The notes: generated by a model from the sequence alone, not told the origin. A stretch of DNA of 64,000 nucleotides from Nitratireductor aestuarii (GCF_014641695.1 NZ_BMIF01000007.1:124001-188000), one strand, 5' to 3'. Numbered from the stretch's first letter, positions 1-8,966 are shown. Program-made: numbers and translations.

Positions 1-600
1 CCGGATCTCGTCGTCACCGGCACCTTCTCGCAGCACAATACAACGTTCCTGCTGCGGCGCGTTGGCCTGCCTGTCGAAGAGTTCGACTTCGCCATGACGC
101 TCGAAACCATTCCCGGCGAAATCCGGCGCATGGGCGCGCTGCTGCATCAGCAGGAAAAGGCGGAGAAGCTTGCCTCCGATTTCGCGGCCTCGCTCGACGC
201 GATCGAAAAGCAGCAGTGCGAGCCGAAGCCGACCATCCTTGCCTTTGAGCAAAACGGGATTTCGCCCGGCAGGGACACGCTCGCCGACTCCGTGTTCCGG
301 GCAGCCGGCTTCCGCAACCTGGCGGCAGAAGCCGGGTTGGTGGGTGCCGCCCCCTTCCCGCTCGAGCTGGTTGTTGCGCAGGAGCCGGACGTGATCGTGG
401 TGCAGGCGAGCGAGGACGAAGCGCCAACGCTCGGCGCCTATGTGCTGCGCCACCCGGCGATGAAGCATCTCAATTCGCGCATCGATGCCTTTCTTCCACC
501 CGGATCATGGGCATGCAATGGGCCGCTCATCATCGATGCTGTGAAGGCGCTGGCAGAATTGAGACAGAAGGTTGCGCCCTGCGCGGAGACGACCGAATGA
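1..600 (+). CDS. ABC transporter substrate-binding protein (siderophore/B12 type), 5' end outside window
   Basis: Periplasmic binding protein that would deliver an iron-siderophore, haem or cobalamin-like ligand to the permease and ATPase encoded directly downstream. The reading frame is open from the first base (it begins PDLVVTGTFSQHN), so the N-terminus, signal peptide and first lobe lie outside the window and only about 199 C-terminal residues are visible. The visible part has the look of the TroA/FhuD-like fold: the stretch VVAQEPDVIVVQAS is the usual end-of-lobe strand, and the C-terminal ACNGPLIIDAVKALAELR resembles the closing helix of this family. Its stop overlaps the next start (ATGA), typical of an importer operon. 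The family is fairly secure; the substrate cannot be told. Confidence 0.85.
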   Translation, partial: PDLVVTGTFSQHNTTFLLRRVGLPVEEFDFAMTLETIPGEIRRMGALLHQQEKAEKLASDFAASLDAIEKQQCEPKPTILAFEQNGISPGRDTLADSVFRAAGFRNLAAEAGLVGAAPFPLELVVAQEPDVIVVQASEDEAPTLGAYVLRHPAMKHLNSRIDAFLPPGSWACNGPLIIDAVKALAELRQKVAPCAETTE

Positions 601-1586
601 GACCAGCCTTGCTGAACGTAGGTCTCACGGCGATCGTGCTCGTTGCAGCCCTGCTCTCGCTTGCCGTTGGCCCGGCTGGCCTCGGCGTGACCGAGAGCGT
701 CACCGGCATCGTGGCCGGAGGCTCTGACGTCGGTGCGATCATCCTGCGAGAAATCCGCCTGCCGCGCACCATTCTGGCGCTGGCGATCGGCTCGACGCTA
801 GGGCTCTCAGGAGCGGTGCTGCAGGGGTTTCTGCGCAATCCGCTGGCGGAACCGGGGCTCATCGGCGTCTCCGGCATGGCGTCGCTCGGCGCAGTACTCC
901 TGTTCTATTTCGGCGTGGCGGGAAGCGCGCTCTATGTTCTTCCGGCGGGTGCGCTGCTTGGAGCTCTCATCGCCGTAGTCCTGCTCCTGGTGCTCGCCGC
1001 CCGCAGCAACTCGACGCTGACGTTGATCCTCGCGGGTGTTGCGCTCTCAAGCCTTGCCGGGGCGCTCACCTCACTGGTCCTCAGTCTCTCGCCCAACCCA
1101 TTTGCAAGCTACGAGATCATCTTCTGGCTGCTTGGATCACTCAAGGACCGCTCCATGGAGCATGTCTGGCTGGCGCTGCCGCTGATGATCGCCGGATGGC
1201 TGCTCATCGCGCTTGCTGGCCGGGCCATCAACGCTCTTTCGCTGGGAGAGGAAGCTGCGGCCACCATGGGCATCAATCTATCCCGTGCGCGCACGGTGAT
1301 CGTTCTCGGTGTTGCGCTCAGCGTCGGCGCGGCTACGGCAGTCGCGGGCGCGATCGGCTTCATCGGCCTGATGGTGCCGCACCTGCTTCGGCCCTTCACG
1401 AGCGGTATGCCACGCCAGCTGCTGCTGCCATCGGCGCTTGGCGGCGGTGCGCTGCTTCTTGTTGCGGATACCGTTTGCCGTGTGGTTCTTCCGGCGAGCG
1501 AGCTCAATGTCGGCGTCGTCACCGCCTTGATCGGTGCGCCGTTCTTCCTGTGGCTGGTCGTGCGTACACGGCGGGAGGTGGCGTGA
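597..1586 (+). CDS. FecCD-family ABC transporter permease
   Basis: Inner-membrane permease of a BtuC/FecCD-type importer, 329 residues, the usual length for this family. It starts at an ATG that overlaps the stop of the binding-protein gene by four bases, which decides the start against a longer in-frame extension. The sequence is almost continuously hydrophobic with many membrane segments. Family marks are the early LSGAVLQGFLRNPLAEPGLIGVSGMA region, the GAIGFIGLMVPHLLR motif that contacts the ATPase in BtuC relatives, and a late DTVCRVV segment. It works with the ATPase that follows. The substrate is unknown; iron-siderophore is the commonest for such operons in rhizobia (inference). Confidence 0.93.
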   Translation: MRPALLNVGLTAIVLVAALLSLAVGPAGLGVTESVTGIVAGGSDVGAIILREIRLPRTILALAIGSTLGLSGAVLQGFLRNPLAEPGLIGVSGMASLGAVLLFYFGVAGSALYVLPAGALLGALIAVVLLLVLAARSNSTLTLILAGVALSSLAGALTSLVLSLSPNPFASYEIIFWLLGSLKDRSMEHVWLALPLMIAGWLLIALAGRAINALSLGEEAAATMGINLSRARTVIVLGVALSVGAATAVAGAIGFIGLMVPHLLRPFTSGMPRQLLLPSALGGGALLLVADTVCRVVLPASELNVGVVTALIGAPFFLWLVVRTRREVA

Positions 1587-2356
1587 TGCTCGACGTCAAG
1601 AACCTCTCGGTCGTGCTCTCCAAGCGGCGGGTCTTGCACGCGCTGAACTTCACTATCCGCAATGGCGAGGTCGTCGGCCTGCTCGGCCCCAATGGCGCCG
1701 GCAAATCGACGCTGATGCGCGCACTTTCGGGACAATATCCGATCGAAGGCGCGATCAAGCTCGACGAGCATGACCTGCCCAGCCTCTCCATAGCAGAACG
1801 CGCACGGAACCTCGCCTATCTGCCCCAAACCCGCATCATCGGCTGGCCAATGCGGGTGCGTGACGTGGTGGCGCTCGGTCGTCTGCCCTGGCGTGCACTT
1901 GGCCAGCGCAGCAGCGCAGCCGACGCAGAGGCAGTTCAGCACGCGCTCGATCTCATGGACGTTGCCCATCTGGCGGATCGCACCGCGACGGAACTTTCAG
2001 GCGGTGAGCAGGCCCGCGTGCTCGCGGCCCGTGCAGTCGCTCAGGATACCCGTCTGCTCATCGCGGACGAGCCTGCTTCCGGCCTCGATCCGGCGCATCA
2101 GATCATGATGATGGAAGCCCTTCGGCGGATTGCCCGACAGGGACGGATGGTTTTCGTCTCGCTACACGACCTGACGCTCGCCGCACGCTGGTGCGATCGT
2201 GTCATCATGCTCAAAGATGGTGAGATCGCCGGTGACGGTAGCCCAGGCCTGATGATGCAGCCGCAGAGGCTCGCCCATGTCTTCGGGGTTCGCGCGCATT
2301 TCGCACTCGACACAGAAGGGCTGATCCTCGCCCCGACCGGACTCATCCAGCGGTAA
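1586..2356 (+). CDS. FepC/BtuD-type ABC transporter ATP-binding protein
   Basis: Cytoplasmic ATPase of the importer, 256 residues. Walker A is GPNGAGKST at residues 34-42, the ABC signature LSGGEQ lies at about 137-142 and Walker B LLIADEP near 157-163, followed by the expected GLDPAH D-loop and a switch histidine in SLHDLTLAA. The ATG shares one base with the permease stop (TGATG); an in-frame GTG three bases earlier is an alternative. The three genes form one operon and no outer-membrane receptor gene follows; the next gene lies behind an AT-rich gap and looks independent. Confidence 0.93.
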   Translation: MLDVKNLSVVLSKRRVLHALNFTIRNGEVVGLLGPNGAGKSTLMRALSGQYPIEGAIKLDEHDLPSLSIAERARNLAYLPQTRIIGWPMRVRDVVALGRLPWRALGQRSSAADAEAVQHALDLMDVAHLADRTATELSGGEQARVLAARAVAQDTRLLIADEPASGLDPAHQIMMMEALRRIARQGRMVFVSLHDLTLAARWCDRVIMLKDGEIAGDGSPGLMMQPQRLAHVFGVRAHFALDTEGLILAPTGLIQR

Positions 2357-2476
2357 TTTCAGTATTCCTTGAATTATATCAGTCCCACCCGCAGCACTTC
2401 GAGGATGGCTGAGGAAGCGCTGATCTACGAATTAACCCGCAGTCGAAGCAGCATCTAAAATACAGCCTACTTAATT

Positions 2477-2495
2477 AACATCTGAAGCAGATGTT
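2477..2495. promoter_or_regulatory. Perfect 7-bp inverted repeat in AT-rich upstream region of the omp gene
   Basis: AACATCT and AGATGTT flank GAAGC in an AT-rich 222-bp gap, about 84 bp before the outer membrane protein start. The dyad has the size of a dimeric-regulator operator. No -35/-10 pair is convincing and no regulator gene is adjacent, so this is only a candidate site. Confidence 0.3.
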
Positions 2496-2578
2496 CTCAA
2501 TTTGTTATGCATAGGAACGAACCATATATTAATCCAAGTATTTCTAGATATACTTTCTGACTGCAAATGGGGGTTTGA

Positions 2579-3298
2579 ATGAAAGTTGCAATACTTGCCT
2601 CAGCTGCCTTTATTTTCTCGAATGCAGCTTACGCCGCTGATACCTACAGCTATTCTGATGCCGCACCGTCAGCTTCGGTCAACAACTGGACCGGCTTCTA
2701 TCTTTACGGATTAGCCGGATACGAGCGCGCATCCAGCCATAACGTTCATCTAAATCAGAGTTCATTCGGAGGCCCAGGCGGCACGTTTGACCACAAGGGC
2801 GACGGCTTCATCTATGGCGCCGCTGCCGGCTACAACATGCAATTCGACAATGGTTTCGTGCTGGGCGCGGAAGTTGGCATCCGCTCGGGCAGAGACATCG
2901 ACGACGGCAACGCCTATGCGCAGTACAACAACTTCACAGACACTTCGCTGAAGTATCTTGGCACGGCCAAAGCCCGTCTGGGCATGAATGCCGGCCAGTG
3001 GATGCCGTATATCACCGCCGGTGTGGCCCACGGAAAGCTTTCCAGCAGGCAGCTTATCGCATCGACCCCCTCGCAGGCATGGGAAGGCAAGAAATCCGAA
3101 ACGGGATACGTCCTCGGCGGAGGCGCTGATTTCAAGGTCAATGACCAGGTCTTTGTTGGAGTAGAATACAACTACACCGATCTCGGCAAGACCACGTTCT
3201 CAGCACCGGATCCAGATCAGGCCTTGTTCGATACCACGAATATTCAGGGTCACTACAAATCCCATTCGGTCTTTGGAAAGATCGGCTACCGCTTCTAA
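2579..3298 (+). CDS. Outer membrane beta-barrel protein (Omp25/Omp31-like)
   Basis: Small outer-membrane protein of 239 residues. A clear signal peptide (MKVAILASAAFIFSNAAYA) ends in an AYA-A cleavage site. The mature part starts with the NNWTGFYLYGLAGYE pattern (W-x-GFY-x-GxxxGY) that opens rhizobial and Brucella Omp25/Omp31-type barrels, alternates Gly and aromatic residues as amphipathic strands do, and ends in a C-terminal aromatic (GYRF), the usual BAM recognition signal. It is monocistronic, between an AT-rich leader and an intrinsic terminator. A second member of the same broad family lies near 9 kb. Its role is structural or porin-like; specificity is unknown. Confidence 0.88.
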   Translation: MKVAILASAAFIFSNAAYAADTYSYSDAAPSASVNNWTGFYLYGLAGYERASSHNVHLNQSSFGGPGGTFDHKGDGFIYGAAAGYNMQFDNGFVLGAEVGIRSGRDIDDGNAYAQYNNFTDTSLKYLGTAKARLGMNAGQWMPYITAGVAHGKLSSRQLIASTPSQAWEGKKSETGYVLGGGADFKVNDQVFVGVEYNYTDLGKTTFSAPDPDQALFDTTNIQGHYKSHSVFGKIGYRF

Positions 3299-3317
3299 CC
3301 AAGACGTTGGAACGACA

Positions 3318-3360
3318 CAGGCGCCACAACCAATAAGCAGGTTGTGGCGCCTGTTCATTT
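3318..3360 (+). terminator. Intrinsic terminator after the omp gene
   Basis: Perfect 14-bp inverted repeat, CAGGCGCCACAACC and GGTTGTGGCGCCTG, with an 8-nt AATAAGCA loop and a short T-rich tail (TTCATTTT). It starts 20 bp after the stop codon. Confidence 0.85.
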
Positions 3361-3372
3361 TCATGGAAATAC

Positions 3373-3978
3373 TTAGTTCGGCGGCCTGCGCCCAATCACC
3401 AGCCTGCCGACGAGCGGATCCTGGTCCAGTTTGGCTGCGATCGCATCGTATGTGGTTCCGTCTTCAGCCGGGATACTCACCCGATAGACACCGCCCGGCA
3501 ATGGGCCGCTTTCGATCTCCACACCAAGGGCCTGAAGTGAGCGGGTGATCTGCGCCATCGTCGCCCGGTCATCGAAACTGACGAGAACGAAGGGCCGCAT
3601 GTTTTCCACCCCCGACGCCGTTGCCTCGGCAGCGGGCGAAGAGAGCTGCGGCTGTTCCCCCAAGAAGGCAAAGCCTGCCCAAGTCCCAAGCAGCGCCAGC
3701 GCAATTGCACCACCAGTGATAGCGGGCCAAAGCTTCCACAAGGACGCCTCACCACCTTCTTCAGCCTCGGCGCTTGCGGCATCGAGCCTCGCCAGCGCTT
3801 CGTCGGTGGAGATACGGCTTGAAGCTTGTTCGAACCTGGATGCGGCTTCTCGAAGGGCGAAGCCTGAAGCTGCGCCGCCTTCGGCCATTGGCTGGCCTTG
3901 AGAAGAAGACCACTCTCCGGTGGAACTGATAGATCTTGAGGCCGGACGTGGTCCGGCCTGTTGGTTCGTGCTCATCAT
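3373..3978 (-). CDS. Single-TM protein of unknown function
   Basis: A 201-residue protein I do not recognise. Its N-terminal 80 residues are polar and Ala/Ser/Glu-rich with a helical look (REAASRFEQASSRIS, DEALARLDAASAEAEE). One membrane segment follows at about 82-107 (WPAITGGAIALALLGTWAGFAF), then a roughly 95-residue C-terminal domain (MRPFVLVSFDDRATMAQITRSL...YRVSIP) that would be periplasmic. This layout resembles membrane-anchored anti-sigma factors, but no sigma-factor gene is adjacent and no zinc-binding motif is visible, so that reading stays open. The start is MM; the second Met is equally possible. The gene converges on the omp terminator. Confidence 0.65.
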   Translation of the reverse strand: MMSTNQQAGPRPASRSISSTGEWSSSQGQPMAEGGAASGFALREAASRFEQASSRISTDEALARLDAASAEAEEGGEASLWKLWPAITGGAIALALLGTWAGFAFLGEQPQLSSPAAEATASGVENMRPFVLVSFDDRATMAQITRSLQALGVEIESGPLPGGVYRVSIPAEDGTTYDAIAAKLDQDPLVGRLVIGRRPPN

Positions 3979-4165
3979 CGTCCTCGCAGACAGCGCGGAG
4001 TCCTAGATAGGCACAGCGTGCCTCCATCCCGCTAGCATCTCGAGGGCCGAGTTTGCGAGAGCACACTCACGTAACGGCACCAAGAGGAAAATGAAGATTG
4101 TAAGTCTTCATAACAATCAAGTTATACCCTTTATGTGAAACCTCCAAGAAAATTGTGAGTCGGCG

Positions 4166-4197
4166 AAAAAAACGGCCCGCCGGAGCGGACCGTTTTT
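4166..4197. terminator. Bidirectional intrinsic terminator after the OmpA-family gene
   Basis: Hairpin AACGGCCCGC / GCGGACCGTT (one mismatch, CGGA loop) flanked by A-rich and T-rich runs. It therefore works as a terminator on the minus strand for the OmpA gene, 28 bp after its stop, and could also function in the other direction. Confidence 0.8.
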
Positions 4198-4225
4198 CAT
4201 GCGTTTGAGACGAATATTCTTTGGA

Positions 4226-6256
4226 TCAGCGCTTTGCGACCGGCGTCACCAGAGGAGTAATACGACGGACGGCAACACGGCGGTTTTCCCGCTCAGGTTC
4301 CTGCGTGTTGACCTTAAGGTACTGCTCGCCATAGCCCTGGGTCACAAGGTTTTCCGGCGGGATGTTAAAAACGTTCGTCAGTGCAACGGCCACTGCCTCG
4401 GCCCGTCGATCCGATAGCGCGAGGTTCGCGTTCTCGGAGCCAACCGCATCCGTGTGGCCCTCAAGGAGGAAGGTCTCGCCCGGGTTCTTCTCGAGCATTT
4501 CCGTGATCGCGTTGGCAAGGCTTTCCAGACGAGCGATTTCGCTGTCGGCGATCGTGGCTGCACCAAATTCGAACTGGATCGTGTCCAGGTCGATACGACG
4601 AACCTTGTCGCGGATACGCGCCGAGTAACGAACCTCATCGATGGAGTAGAGACGCTCGACCGGCTCGACCGGCGGCTCGGCGAGGAAGGTGTAATAAGCC
4701 TGCGGATCGCTCACCCGCTCTGCGTCCAGGATATATTCGTCAGCGGGGATGGTTAGCCGCAGCGGCGGCAGATCAAGACCCGGATCCCGGAACGGCTCCA
4801 TGCGGTCGAAGCGATCCTCCGGCACATAGACCATCACATATTCCTGGCCATCCGGCTGAACGCGAACGCGGCGGACGACATCACCATAGCGGTTGCGGAT
4901 GGTGATCAGGCGCGATCCGTCGCGACGTTCAACGACTTCGCGAACGCGGCCGTTGCGGAGTTCCTCGTAATAGACGGTATCATCACGACGCACGAGGCGG
5001 TCGTAGTCAGAGCTTCGGACATAGACCTGGTTGTTGATCTCGACGATCGTACGGTTGTCATTGAACTCCTGAACAACGTTCGCATCAGGCGGGCGCTGGA
5101 AAATTTCCGCGCGACGGAAGGCGCGGTCCTGCGGCGTCTGGCCGATGTCGATGCGCTGGCCCTGCTCTTCAACGATCGAGCGGATGTCCTGCTGGACCTG
5201 TTCCGGCTGGACCTGAAGCTGCTGGGCTTCCGCATCAGACTGCGGCAGCGGTACCGGTTCGGCTGGCACGGGCTGCGCCTGCTGGTCCTGCGGCTGGCCT
5301 GCCGGGGGCTGCTGCTGATCGCCGGGCTGAGCCTGATCGGGAGCACCCTTCTGGCTGTCGAGGATGGGGGCAGCGTTTTCAGGCAGGGCTTCCTGTCCCT
5401 GTTCAGGGGCCGGCTGTCCTTCGACCGGAGGCATTTGCTGGCCTGCATCAGGCTGTGCACCACTTGGAAGCTGCGGTGCTCCGTCTGAAGGCGCAGGGGC
5501 TGGAGCGCCGTCAGCCGGAGCCTCGGCTGGAGCCTCAGGCGCTGGCGCAGGTGCTTCGCCTGCTGGCGGAGCGGCTGGGGCTTGCTCAGGCGCAGGTGCT
5601 TCCTGTGCGGGAGCCTGTTCGGCCGGAGCCTCGCCCGCAGGCTGTTCTGCCGGCGCGGCATCGGAGGGCTGTTCGGCTGGCGCAGATTCTTCGGCAGGTG
5701 CGGATTCCTCAGGTTCAGCTTCTCCTGCCGGAGCTTCCTGCGTTTCAGCTGGCCTTTCGGCAGGTTGTTCCTGTTGAGCGGGAGCTTCTTCCGCAGGCGC
5801 TTCTGGAGCGGACTGCTCAGGAGCAGGCTGCTCTGCCGGTGCTTCTTGAGGAGCTGGCGCTTCCTCGGCAGGTGGAGCTGCTTCCCGCTCGCTCGGCTGC
5901 TCGGGTTCGGCGGGAGCCTCCTGAGGCTGTTCTGCTGCCGGTGGTTCCTCGGCGGCTGGTTCCTCAGCGGATGGCGCCTCTTCAGCAGGAGCTTCCTCCT
6001 GCGGCGGAGCGGCTTCTTCCGGCGGGGCTGCAGGCGGTTGCGCGGGTCCCTGCGCGGGAACACAGCCGTCGGCGGAAGCCGTCGTACCCGGCGGGCATTC
6101 GGCGGCAGGAGCCTGGCCGCCATCGGCCTGCGCCAGGATCAGTGGAGCACTGGTGCCCGCCGAGCTTCTGGCGTCCAGGGTATCGGCAAATGCAGATGGC
6201 GCAGCCATCAGCAGGCAGATAGCCGACCCTGTCAGAAAGCGATTGGAAAGTCTCAT
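4226..6256 (-). CDS. OmpA-family protein with long Pro/Glu/Ala-rich linker
   Basis: Envelope protein of 676 residues. The start at [12 protein letters not shown] is chosen over an upstream ATG because it has a good GGGAGAAGAAG ribosome site and begins a signal peptide (cleavage after AFA). Next comes a short two-Cys segment ([13 protein letters not shown]), then an extreme low-complexity stretch at about residues 66-350 made of Ala, Pro, Glu and Gln. A charged middle region follows (around 400-520), and the C-terminal OmpA peptidoglycan-binding domain covers about the last 110 residues ([20 protein letters not shown]...RRVAVRR). It probably tethers the outer envelope to peptidoglycan across the periplasm, with the linker as spacer. 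It has its own terminator. The linker makes large antisense frames that are not genes. Confidence 0.9.
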   Translation of the reverse strand: MRLSNRFLTGSAICLLMAAPSAFADTLDARSSAGTSAPLILAQADGGQAPAAECPPGTTASADGCVPAQGPAQPPAAPPEEAAPPQEEAPAEEAPSAEEPAAEEPPAAEQPQEAPAEPEQPSEREAAPPAEEAPAPQEAPAEQPAPEQSAPEAPAEEAPAQQEQPAERPAETQEAPAGEAEPEESAPAEESAPAEQPSDAAPAEQPAGEAPAEQAPAQEAPAPEQAPAAPPAGEAPAPAPEAPAEAPADGAPAPAPSDGAPQLPSGAQPDAGQQMPPVEGQPAPEQGQEALPENAAPILDSQKGAPDQAQPGDQQQPPAGQPQDQQAQPVPAEPVPLPQSDAEAQQLQVQPEQVQQDIRSIVEEQGQRIDIGQTPQDRAFRRAEIFQRPPDANVVQEFNDNRTIVEINNQVYVRSSDYDRLVRRDDTVYYEELRNGRVREVVERRDGSRLITIRNRYGDVVRRVRVQPDGQEYVMVYVPEDRFDRMEPFRDPGLDLPPLRLTIPADEYILDAERVSDPQAYYTFLAEPPVEPVERLYSIDEVRYSARIRDKVRRIDLDTIQFEFGAATIADSEIARLESLANAITEMLEKNPGETFLLEGHTDAVGSENANLALSDRRAEAVAVALTNVFNIPPENLVTQGYGEQYLKVNTQEPERENRRVAVRRITPLVTPVAKR

Positions 6257-6362
6257 CTTCTTCTCCCGTGGGAATCCCTTCGAGCAACAAACCACCCGCA
6301 CCATGTTTGGTTCCAGTAACGGCGGCGCGCAGGACCTTGACGGGGCCATTTCCAGGGTCCAC

Positions 6363-6818
6363 ATGCGGCGGATGAATGAACCGTTCTGGAAGACCAAGAC
6401 ACTTGAAGCGATGACCCCAGAGGAATGGGAATCCCTCTGTGACGGTTGCGGAAAGTGCTGCCTGGCAAAGCTTGAAGACGAAGACACCGGCGAGATCTAT
6501 TGGACCTCCGTTGGATGCCGTCTGTTTAATTCCGAAACCTGCCGCTGCAACGATTACGAAAATCGCCTGAAAACGGTGACGGACTGCGTGCAGCTGACGC
6601 CTGAAAAAGTGCGCACGCTCTCCTGGCTGCCATCCACCTGCGCCTACAAGCTGGTGGCGGAGGGCCGCGATCTCTACTGGTGGCACCATCTCGTTTCGGG
6701 CGACCGCGAGACAATCCACCAGGCCGGCATGTCGATGCGCTCCCGCGTGGACGTCCTGGAGACGGAACTCAACGAGCCTGAAGACTATTTCGAGTACATG
6801 CTGGAGGAAGAGCCATGA
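6363..6818 (+). CDS. ycgN: YcgN-family cysteine-cluster protein (UPF0260)
   Basis: Soluble 151-residue protein of the YcgN/UPF0260 family. Family marks are the N-terminal [23 protein letters not shown]-type segment and the conserved cysteines in [35 protein letters not shown] and STCAYKL, a CxxCxxCC-like cluster thought to hold a metal or Fe-S centre. The function is unknown even in E. coli. The chosen ATG (MRRMNEPFW) could be replaced by the ATG three codons later; an upstream in-frame ATG at 6303 would run into the divergent ompA leader. Its stop overlaps the next start by ATGA, so the two are co-transcribed. Confidence 0.88.
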   Translation: MRRMNEPFWKTKTLEAMTPEEWESLCDGCGKCCLAKLEDEDTGEIYWTSVGCRLFNSETCRCNDYENRLKTVTDCVQLTPEKVRTLSWLPSTCAYKLVAEGRDLYWWHHLVSGDRETIHQAGMSMRSRVDVLETELNEPEDYFEYMLEEEP

Positions 6819-7222
6819 ACGACGTGAAGTCCCTGATCGAACGCTACTTTGCCGCCCTCAACGCCGGTGACAAGGAAGCAGTGCTCGCGCTTCTCGATGA
6901 CGATGTCGTGCTCGACACGAGGGCGGGCATCCGTCACGTCGGCAAGGACCAGTTCCGCTCCACGCTCAGCCAGATGAACGTCAATTTCCGGGAAAGCTAC
7001 CGTGACGTTGTCATCATGGTAGAGCCAAACGGCATCCGCGGCGCAGCCGAGTGCACTCTTTCCGGAACATATGAGCAGACCAAGGAAGGTTTGCCTGAGG
7101 CAAACGGCCAGAGCTACAGCGTACCCGGGGGCATGTTCTTCGAGGTTGAGGACGGTCTCATTACGCGTGTAACCGCGTATCATAACCCGATGCTCTGGGA
7201 CGCAGCGTTGCGCAACAGGTGA
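6815..7222 (+). CDS. NTF2-like / SnoaL-like (ketosteroid-isomerase fold) protein
   Basis: A 135-residue protein with the alpha+beta NTF2 cone pattern: a first helix ([25 protein letters not shown]), the DDDVVLDT strand, and a C-terminal [17 protein letters not shown] strand pair. Such proteins bind small hydrophobic molecules or catalyse isomerisation. No catalytic residues can be assigned here. Translational coupling to ycgN by an ATGA overlap suggests joint expression but gives no function. Confidence 0.8.
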   Translation: MNDVKSLIERYFAALNAGDKEAVLALLDDDVVLDTRAGIRHVGKDQFRSTLSQMNVNFRESYRDVVIMVEPNGIRGAAECTLSGTYEQTKEGLPEANGQSYSVPGGMFFEVEDGLITRVTAYHNPMLWDAALRNR

Positions 7223-7309
7223 ACTGAAGATTAACGATCGGTTCGCATTCGGTTCAGGACCGGTTTGGCATGATCACACCATCGAACACAAACCAGATGG
7301 GAGCCGATC

Positions 7310-7669
7310 ATGTTCAGCAAAATCAAGACCCTCACCCTCGCAGCCGTTGTCGGACTGAGCTCGCTCGCAGCCGTTCCCTCCGCACAGGCTGACGGTATTT
7401 ACTTCAGCATTGGCCAGGGCGGCGCAACCGTTACCGTAGGCGACCACGACCGCCGCCACCGCGGTCCTGCTTGGGATCGTCGCCATCACCACGCTCCGGC
7501 CTGTTCCCCTCGCCAGGCCATCAGCAAGGCACACGACATGGGCCTGCGCCGCGCCCGCATCATCCGCGAGGATCGCCGCACGGTGCACGTGGCAGGCCAC
7601 TCCCGCTATGGCCGCGGGATCGTTGTCTTCGCCCGCGCGCCGCACTGCCCGGTGATCCGCAGGATGTAG
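7310..7669 (+). CDS. Small secreted His/Arg-rich protein of unknown function
   Basis: A 119-residue exported protein with a clear signal peptide (KIKTLTLAAVVGLSSLAAVPSAQA) and an ATGGGAG-type ribosome site before the ATG. The mature part opens with GIYFSIGQGGATVTVGD, followed by a basic His-rich segment (DHDRRHRGPAWDRRHHHA) and a C-terminal region with two cysteines (ACSPRQAI, HCPVIRRM). The motif of Cys, then SxxxAxxxGLRRARI, then HVAGHSRYGRGIVVFAR, recalls small rhizobial periplasmic proteins annotated only as hypothetical. Metal binding by the His cluster is possible but unproven. Confidence 0.75.
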   Translation: MFSKIKTLTLAAVVGLSSLAAVPSAQADGIYFSIGQGGATVTVGDHDRRHRGPAWDRRHHHAPACSPRQAISKAHDMGLRRARIIREDRRTVHVAGHSRYGRGIVVFARAPHCPVIRRM

Positions 7670-7693
7670 TCTCCACGCAGAACCGACATGCAA

Positions 7694-7726
7694 AAGCCGC
7701 CGGGGTTGAACCCGGCGGCTTTTTTT
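7694..7726. terminator. Intrinsic terminator between convergent genes
   Basis: GCCGCCGGG / CCCGGCGGC with a GTTGAA loop and a seven-T tail on the plus strand. An A-run on the other flank makes it usable in both directions, for the small secreted protein gene and the SIMPL gene. Confidence 0.88.
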
Positions 7727-7744
7727 GGCCCGTTTTGAGCTGGC

Positions 7745-8509
7745 TTATTTGGCGTCCTTCTGACTGGCGTCGTCCTGCTTACCCTGCTTCTGAACCAGCT
7801 CGAAGGTCACGTTTACCTGAACCGTATAGGTGTTTTCGCCGGCCTCGATCGGGACCGAGGCTTCCGCGACCATGCCCTGAGCGCGCATCGACTTCATCAT
7901 CGGCATCGGCGCGGGCATGCCGCCGCCCTCGGTGATCCGCAGCACGCTGCCGAGCCCGACGCCGGCGGCCTCGGCAAGCGTTTTCGCCTTGGCCATCGCG
8001 TTTTCAACCGCATCCTTGCGGGCTTCGCTCATCGCCTCGGCGGTATCGTCATTCGTGAAGACGATGTTGCCGCCCTGGTTGACACCGAGCGAAACCGAAC
8101 GATCGATCACCCCGCCAACCTTGGCAAGATCACGCACGCGTACCGTCAGCGAATTGGTCACCTGATAGCCGGTGATGCGCGGCTTTTCCGCAGGGTCCTT
8201 GCCGTCCGGATAAACCCATTGGGGGTTGATGGAGAGACCGCCGGTCTGCAGGTCTTTGGCAGCAATGCCCTCTTCCTTGAGGGCTGCAATCACGGCCGCC
8301 ATGGCTGAATTGTTCTGGTCCATTGCCTCGCGGGCGGTCGGAGCCTCCTTGAGGACAGCCAGCGTCACGATCGCCATATCGGGGCTGACGCGGGCCTCAC
8401 CCTCGCCCAGAACTTCGATCTTTGGACGCATATCAACTTCCTGTGCAAATACCGGCGCAGCGGCAACAAGGGGTAAGACGAGGGCAAGCGCAACTAGGGA
8501 CCGCGACAT
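7745..8509 (-). CDS. SIMPL-domain periplasmic protein (DUF541)
   Basis: A 254-residue exported protein: signal peptide MSRSLVALALVLPLVAAAPVFA, then a SIMPL/DUF541 domain with the typical opening IEVLGEGEARVSPDMAIVTL and the later pattern RDLAKVGGVIDRSVSLGVNQGG..FTNDDTAEAMSEARKDAVENAMAKAKTLAEAAGVGLGSVLRITEG. E. coli YggE belongs to this family and is linked to lower oxidative stress; the mechanism is not known. The C-terminus is a short charged tail. It is monocistronic and divergent from the tRNA. Confidence 0.9.
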   Translation of the reverse strand: MSRSLVALALVLPLVAAAPVFAQEVDMRPKIEVLGEGEARVSPDMAIVTLAVLKEAPTAREAMDQNNSAMAAVIAALKEEGIAAKDLQTGGLSINPQWVYPDGKDPAEKPRITGYQVTNSLTVRVRDLAKVGGVIDRSVSLGVNQGGNIVFTNDDTAEAMSEARKDAVENAMAKAKTLAEAAGVGLGSVLRITEGGGMPAPMPMMKSMRAQGMVAEASVPIEAGENTYTVQVNVTFELVQKQGKQDDASQKDAK

Positions 8510-8631
8510 TCGATTGCTCCAAAAAACTTAAAACAGACTCGCTTTAAGTTGTGATTATGGACCGAATGGGGCGCGGCTGTCTCCTGCCCCCTCTTGTCTA
8601 TAATTGCGAAAACATCTAAGCAGACTTGACC

Positions 8632-8707
8632 GGGCCTGTAGCTCAATGGTTAGAGCCGGCGGCTCATAACCGCTTGGTTGGGGGTTCGAGTCCCTCCGGG
8701 CCCACCA
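8632..8707 (+). tRNA. tRNA-Ile2 (anticodon CAU, lysidine-modified class)
   Basis: All four arms fold: acceptor GGGCCUG/CGGGCCC, D-stem GCUC/GAGC, anticodon stem GGCGG/CCGCU with loop CUCAUAA, T-stem GGGGG/CCCUC with a UUCGAGU loop, and an encoded CCA. The anticodon CAU is at 8665-8667. CAU can be initiator Met, elongator Met or Ile2. The GGGCC acceptor and GGCGG anticodon stem match the pattern I know for tRNA-Ile2, whose C34 is converted to lysidine by TilS to read AUA. Automatic tools often label it tRNA-Met. A T-rich run follows the CCA. Confidence 0.9.
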
Positions 8708-8966
8708 GTTTTTGTTACCCGTTGATTTTGCCGAGCGTTTTCCGGTAGTTCCGCACCAAACGCAGTAAGCTGCGATTCCGGTTTTCGCCAGTCTTCAGAC
8801 CACATCGATGATGAAGCCGGCTACACACCTCAAGAGCGGTCTTAATGACCGATATTGCCTGAAGTACAGCTGCCCGACGCGGCATGGCAAGTGCAGTGAG
8901 ATCCGGGCGTCCAGCGTAGTTTACCCGGCAGCAGCTTGCTTGAAGCCGTTGCCGGGAGTAACGCGA

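Noticed and set aside
3373-3978. Anti-sigma factor identity for the single-TM protein
   Set aside because: Domain layout is suggestive but no zinc-finger or ChrR motif and no adjacent sigma gene; left as unknown.
5455-6319. Long plus-strand frames opposite the OmpA gene
   Set aside because: They mirror the Pro/Glu/Ala-rich codons of the OmpA linker and give Arg/Leu/Gly-rich low-complexity protein with no family features and no ribosome site.
8632-8707. Elongator or initiator tRNA-Met
   Set aside because: CAU anticodon alone is ambiguous; the acceptor and anticodon stems fit tRNA-Ile2 better.
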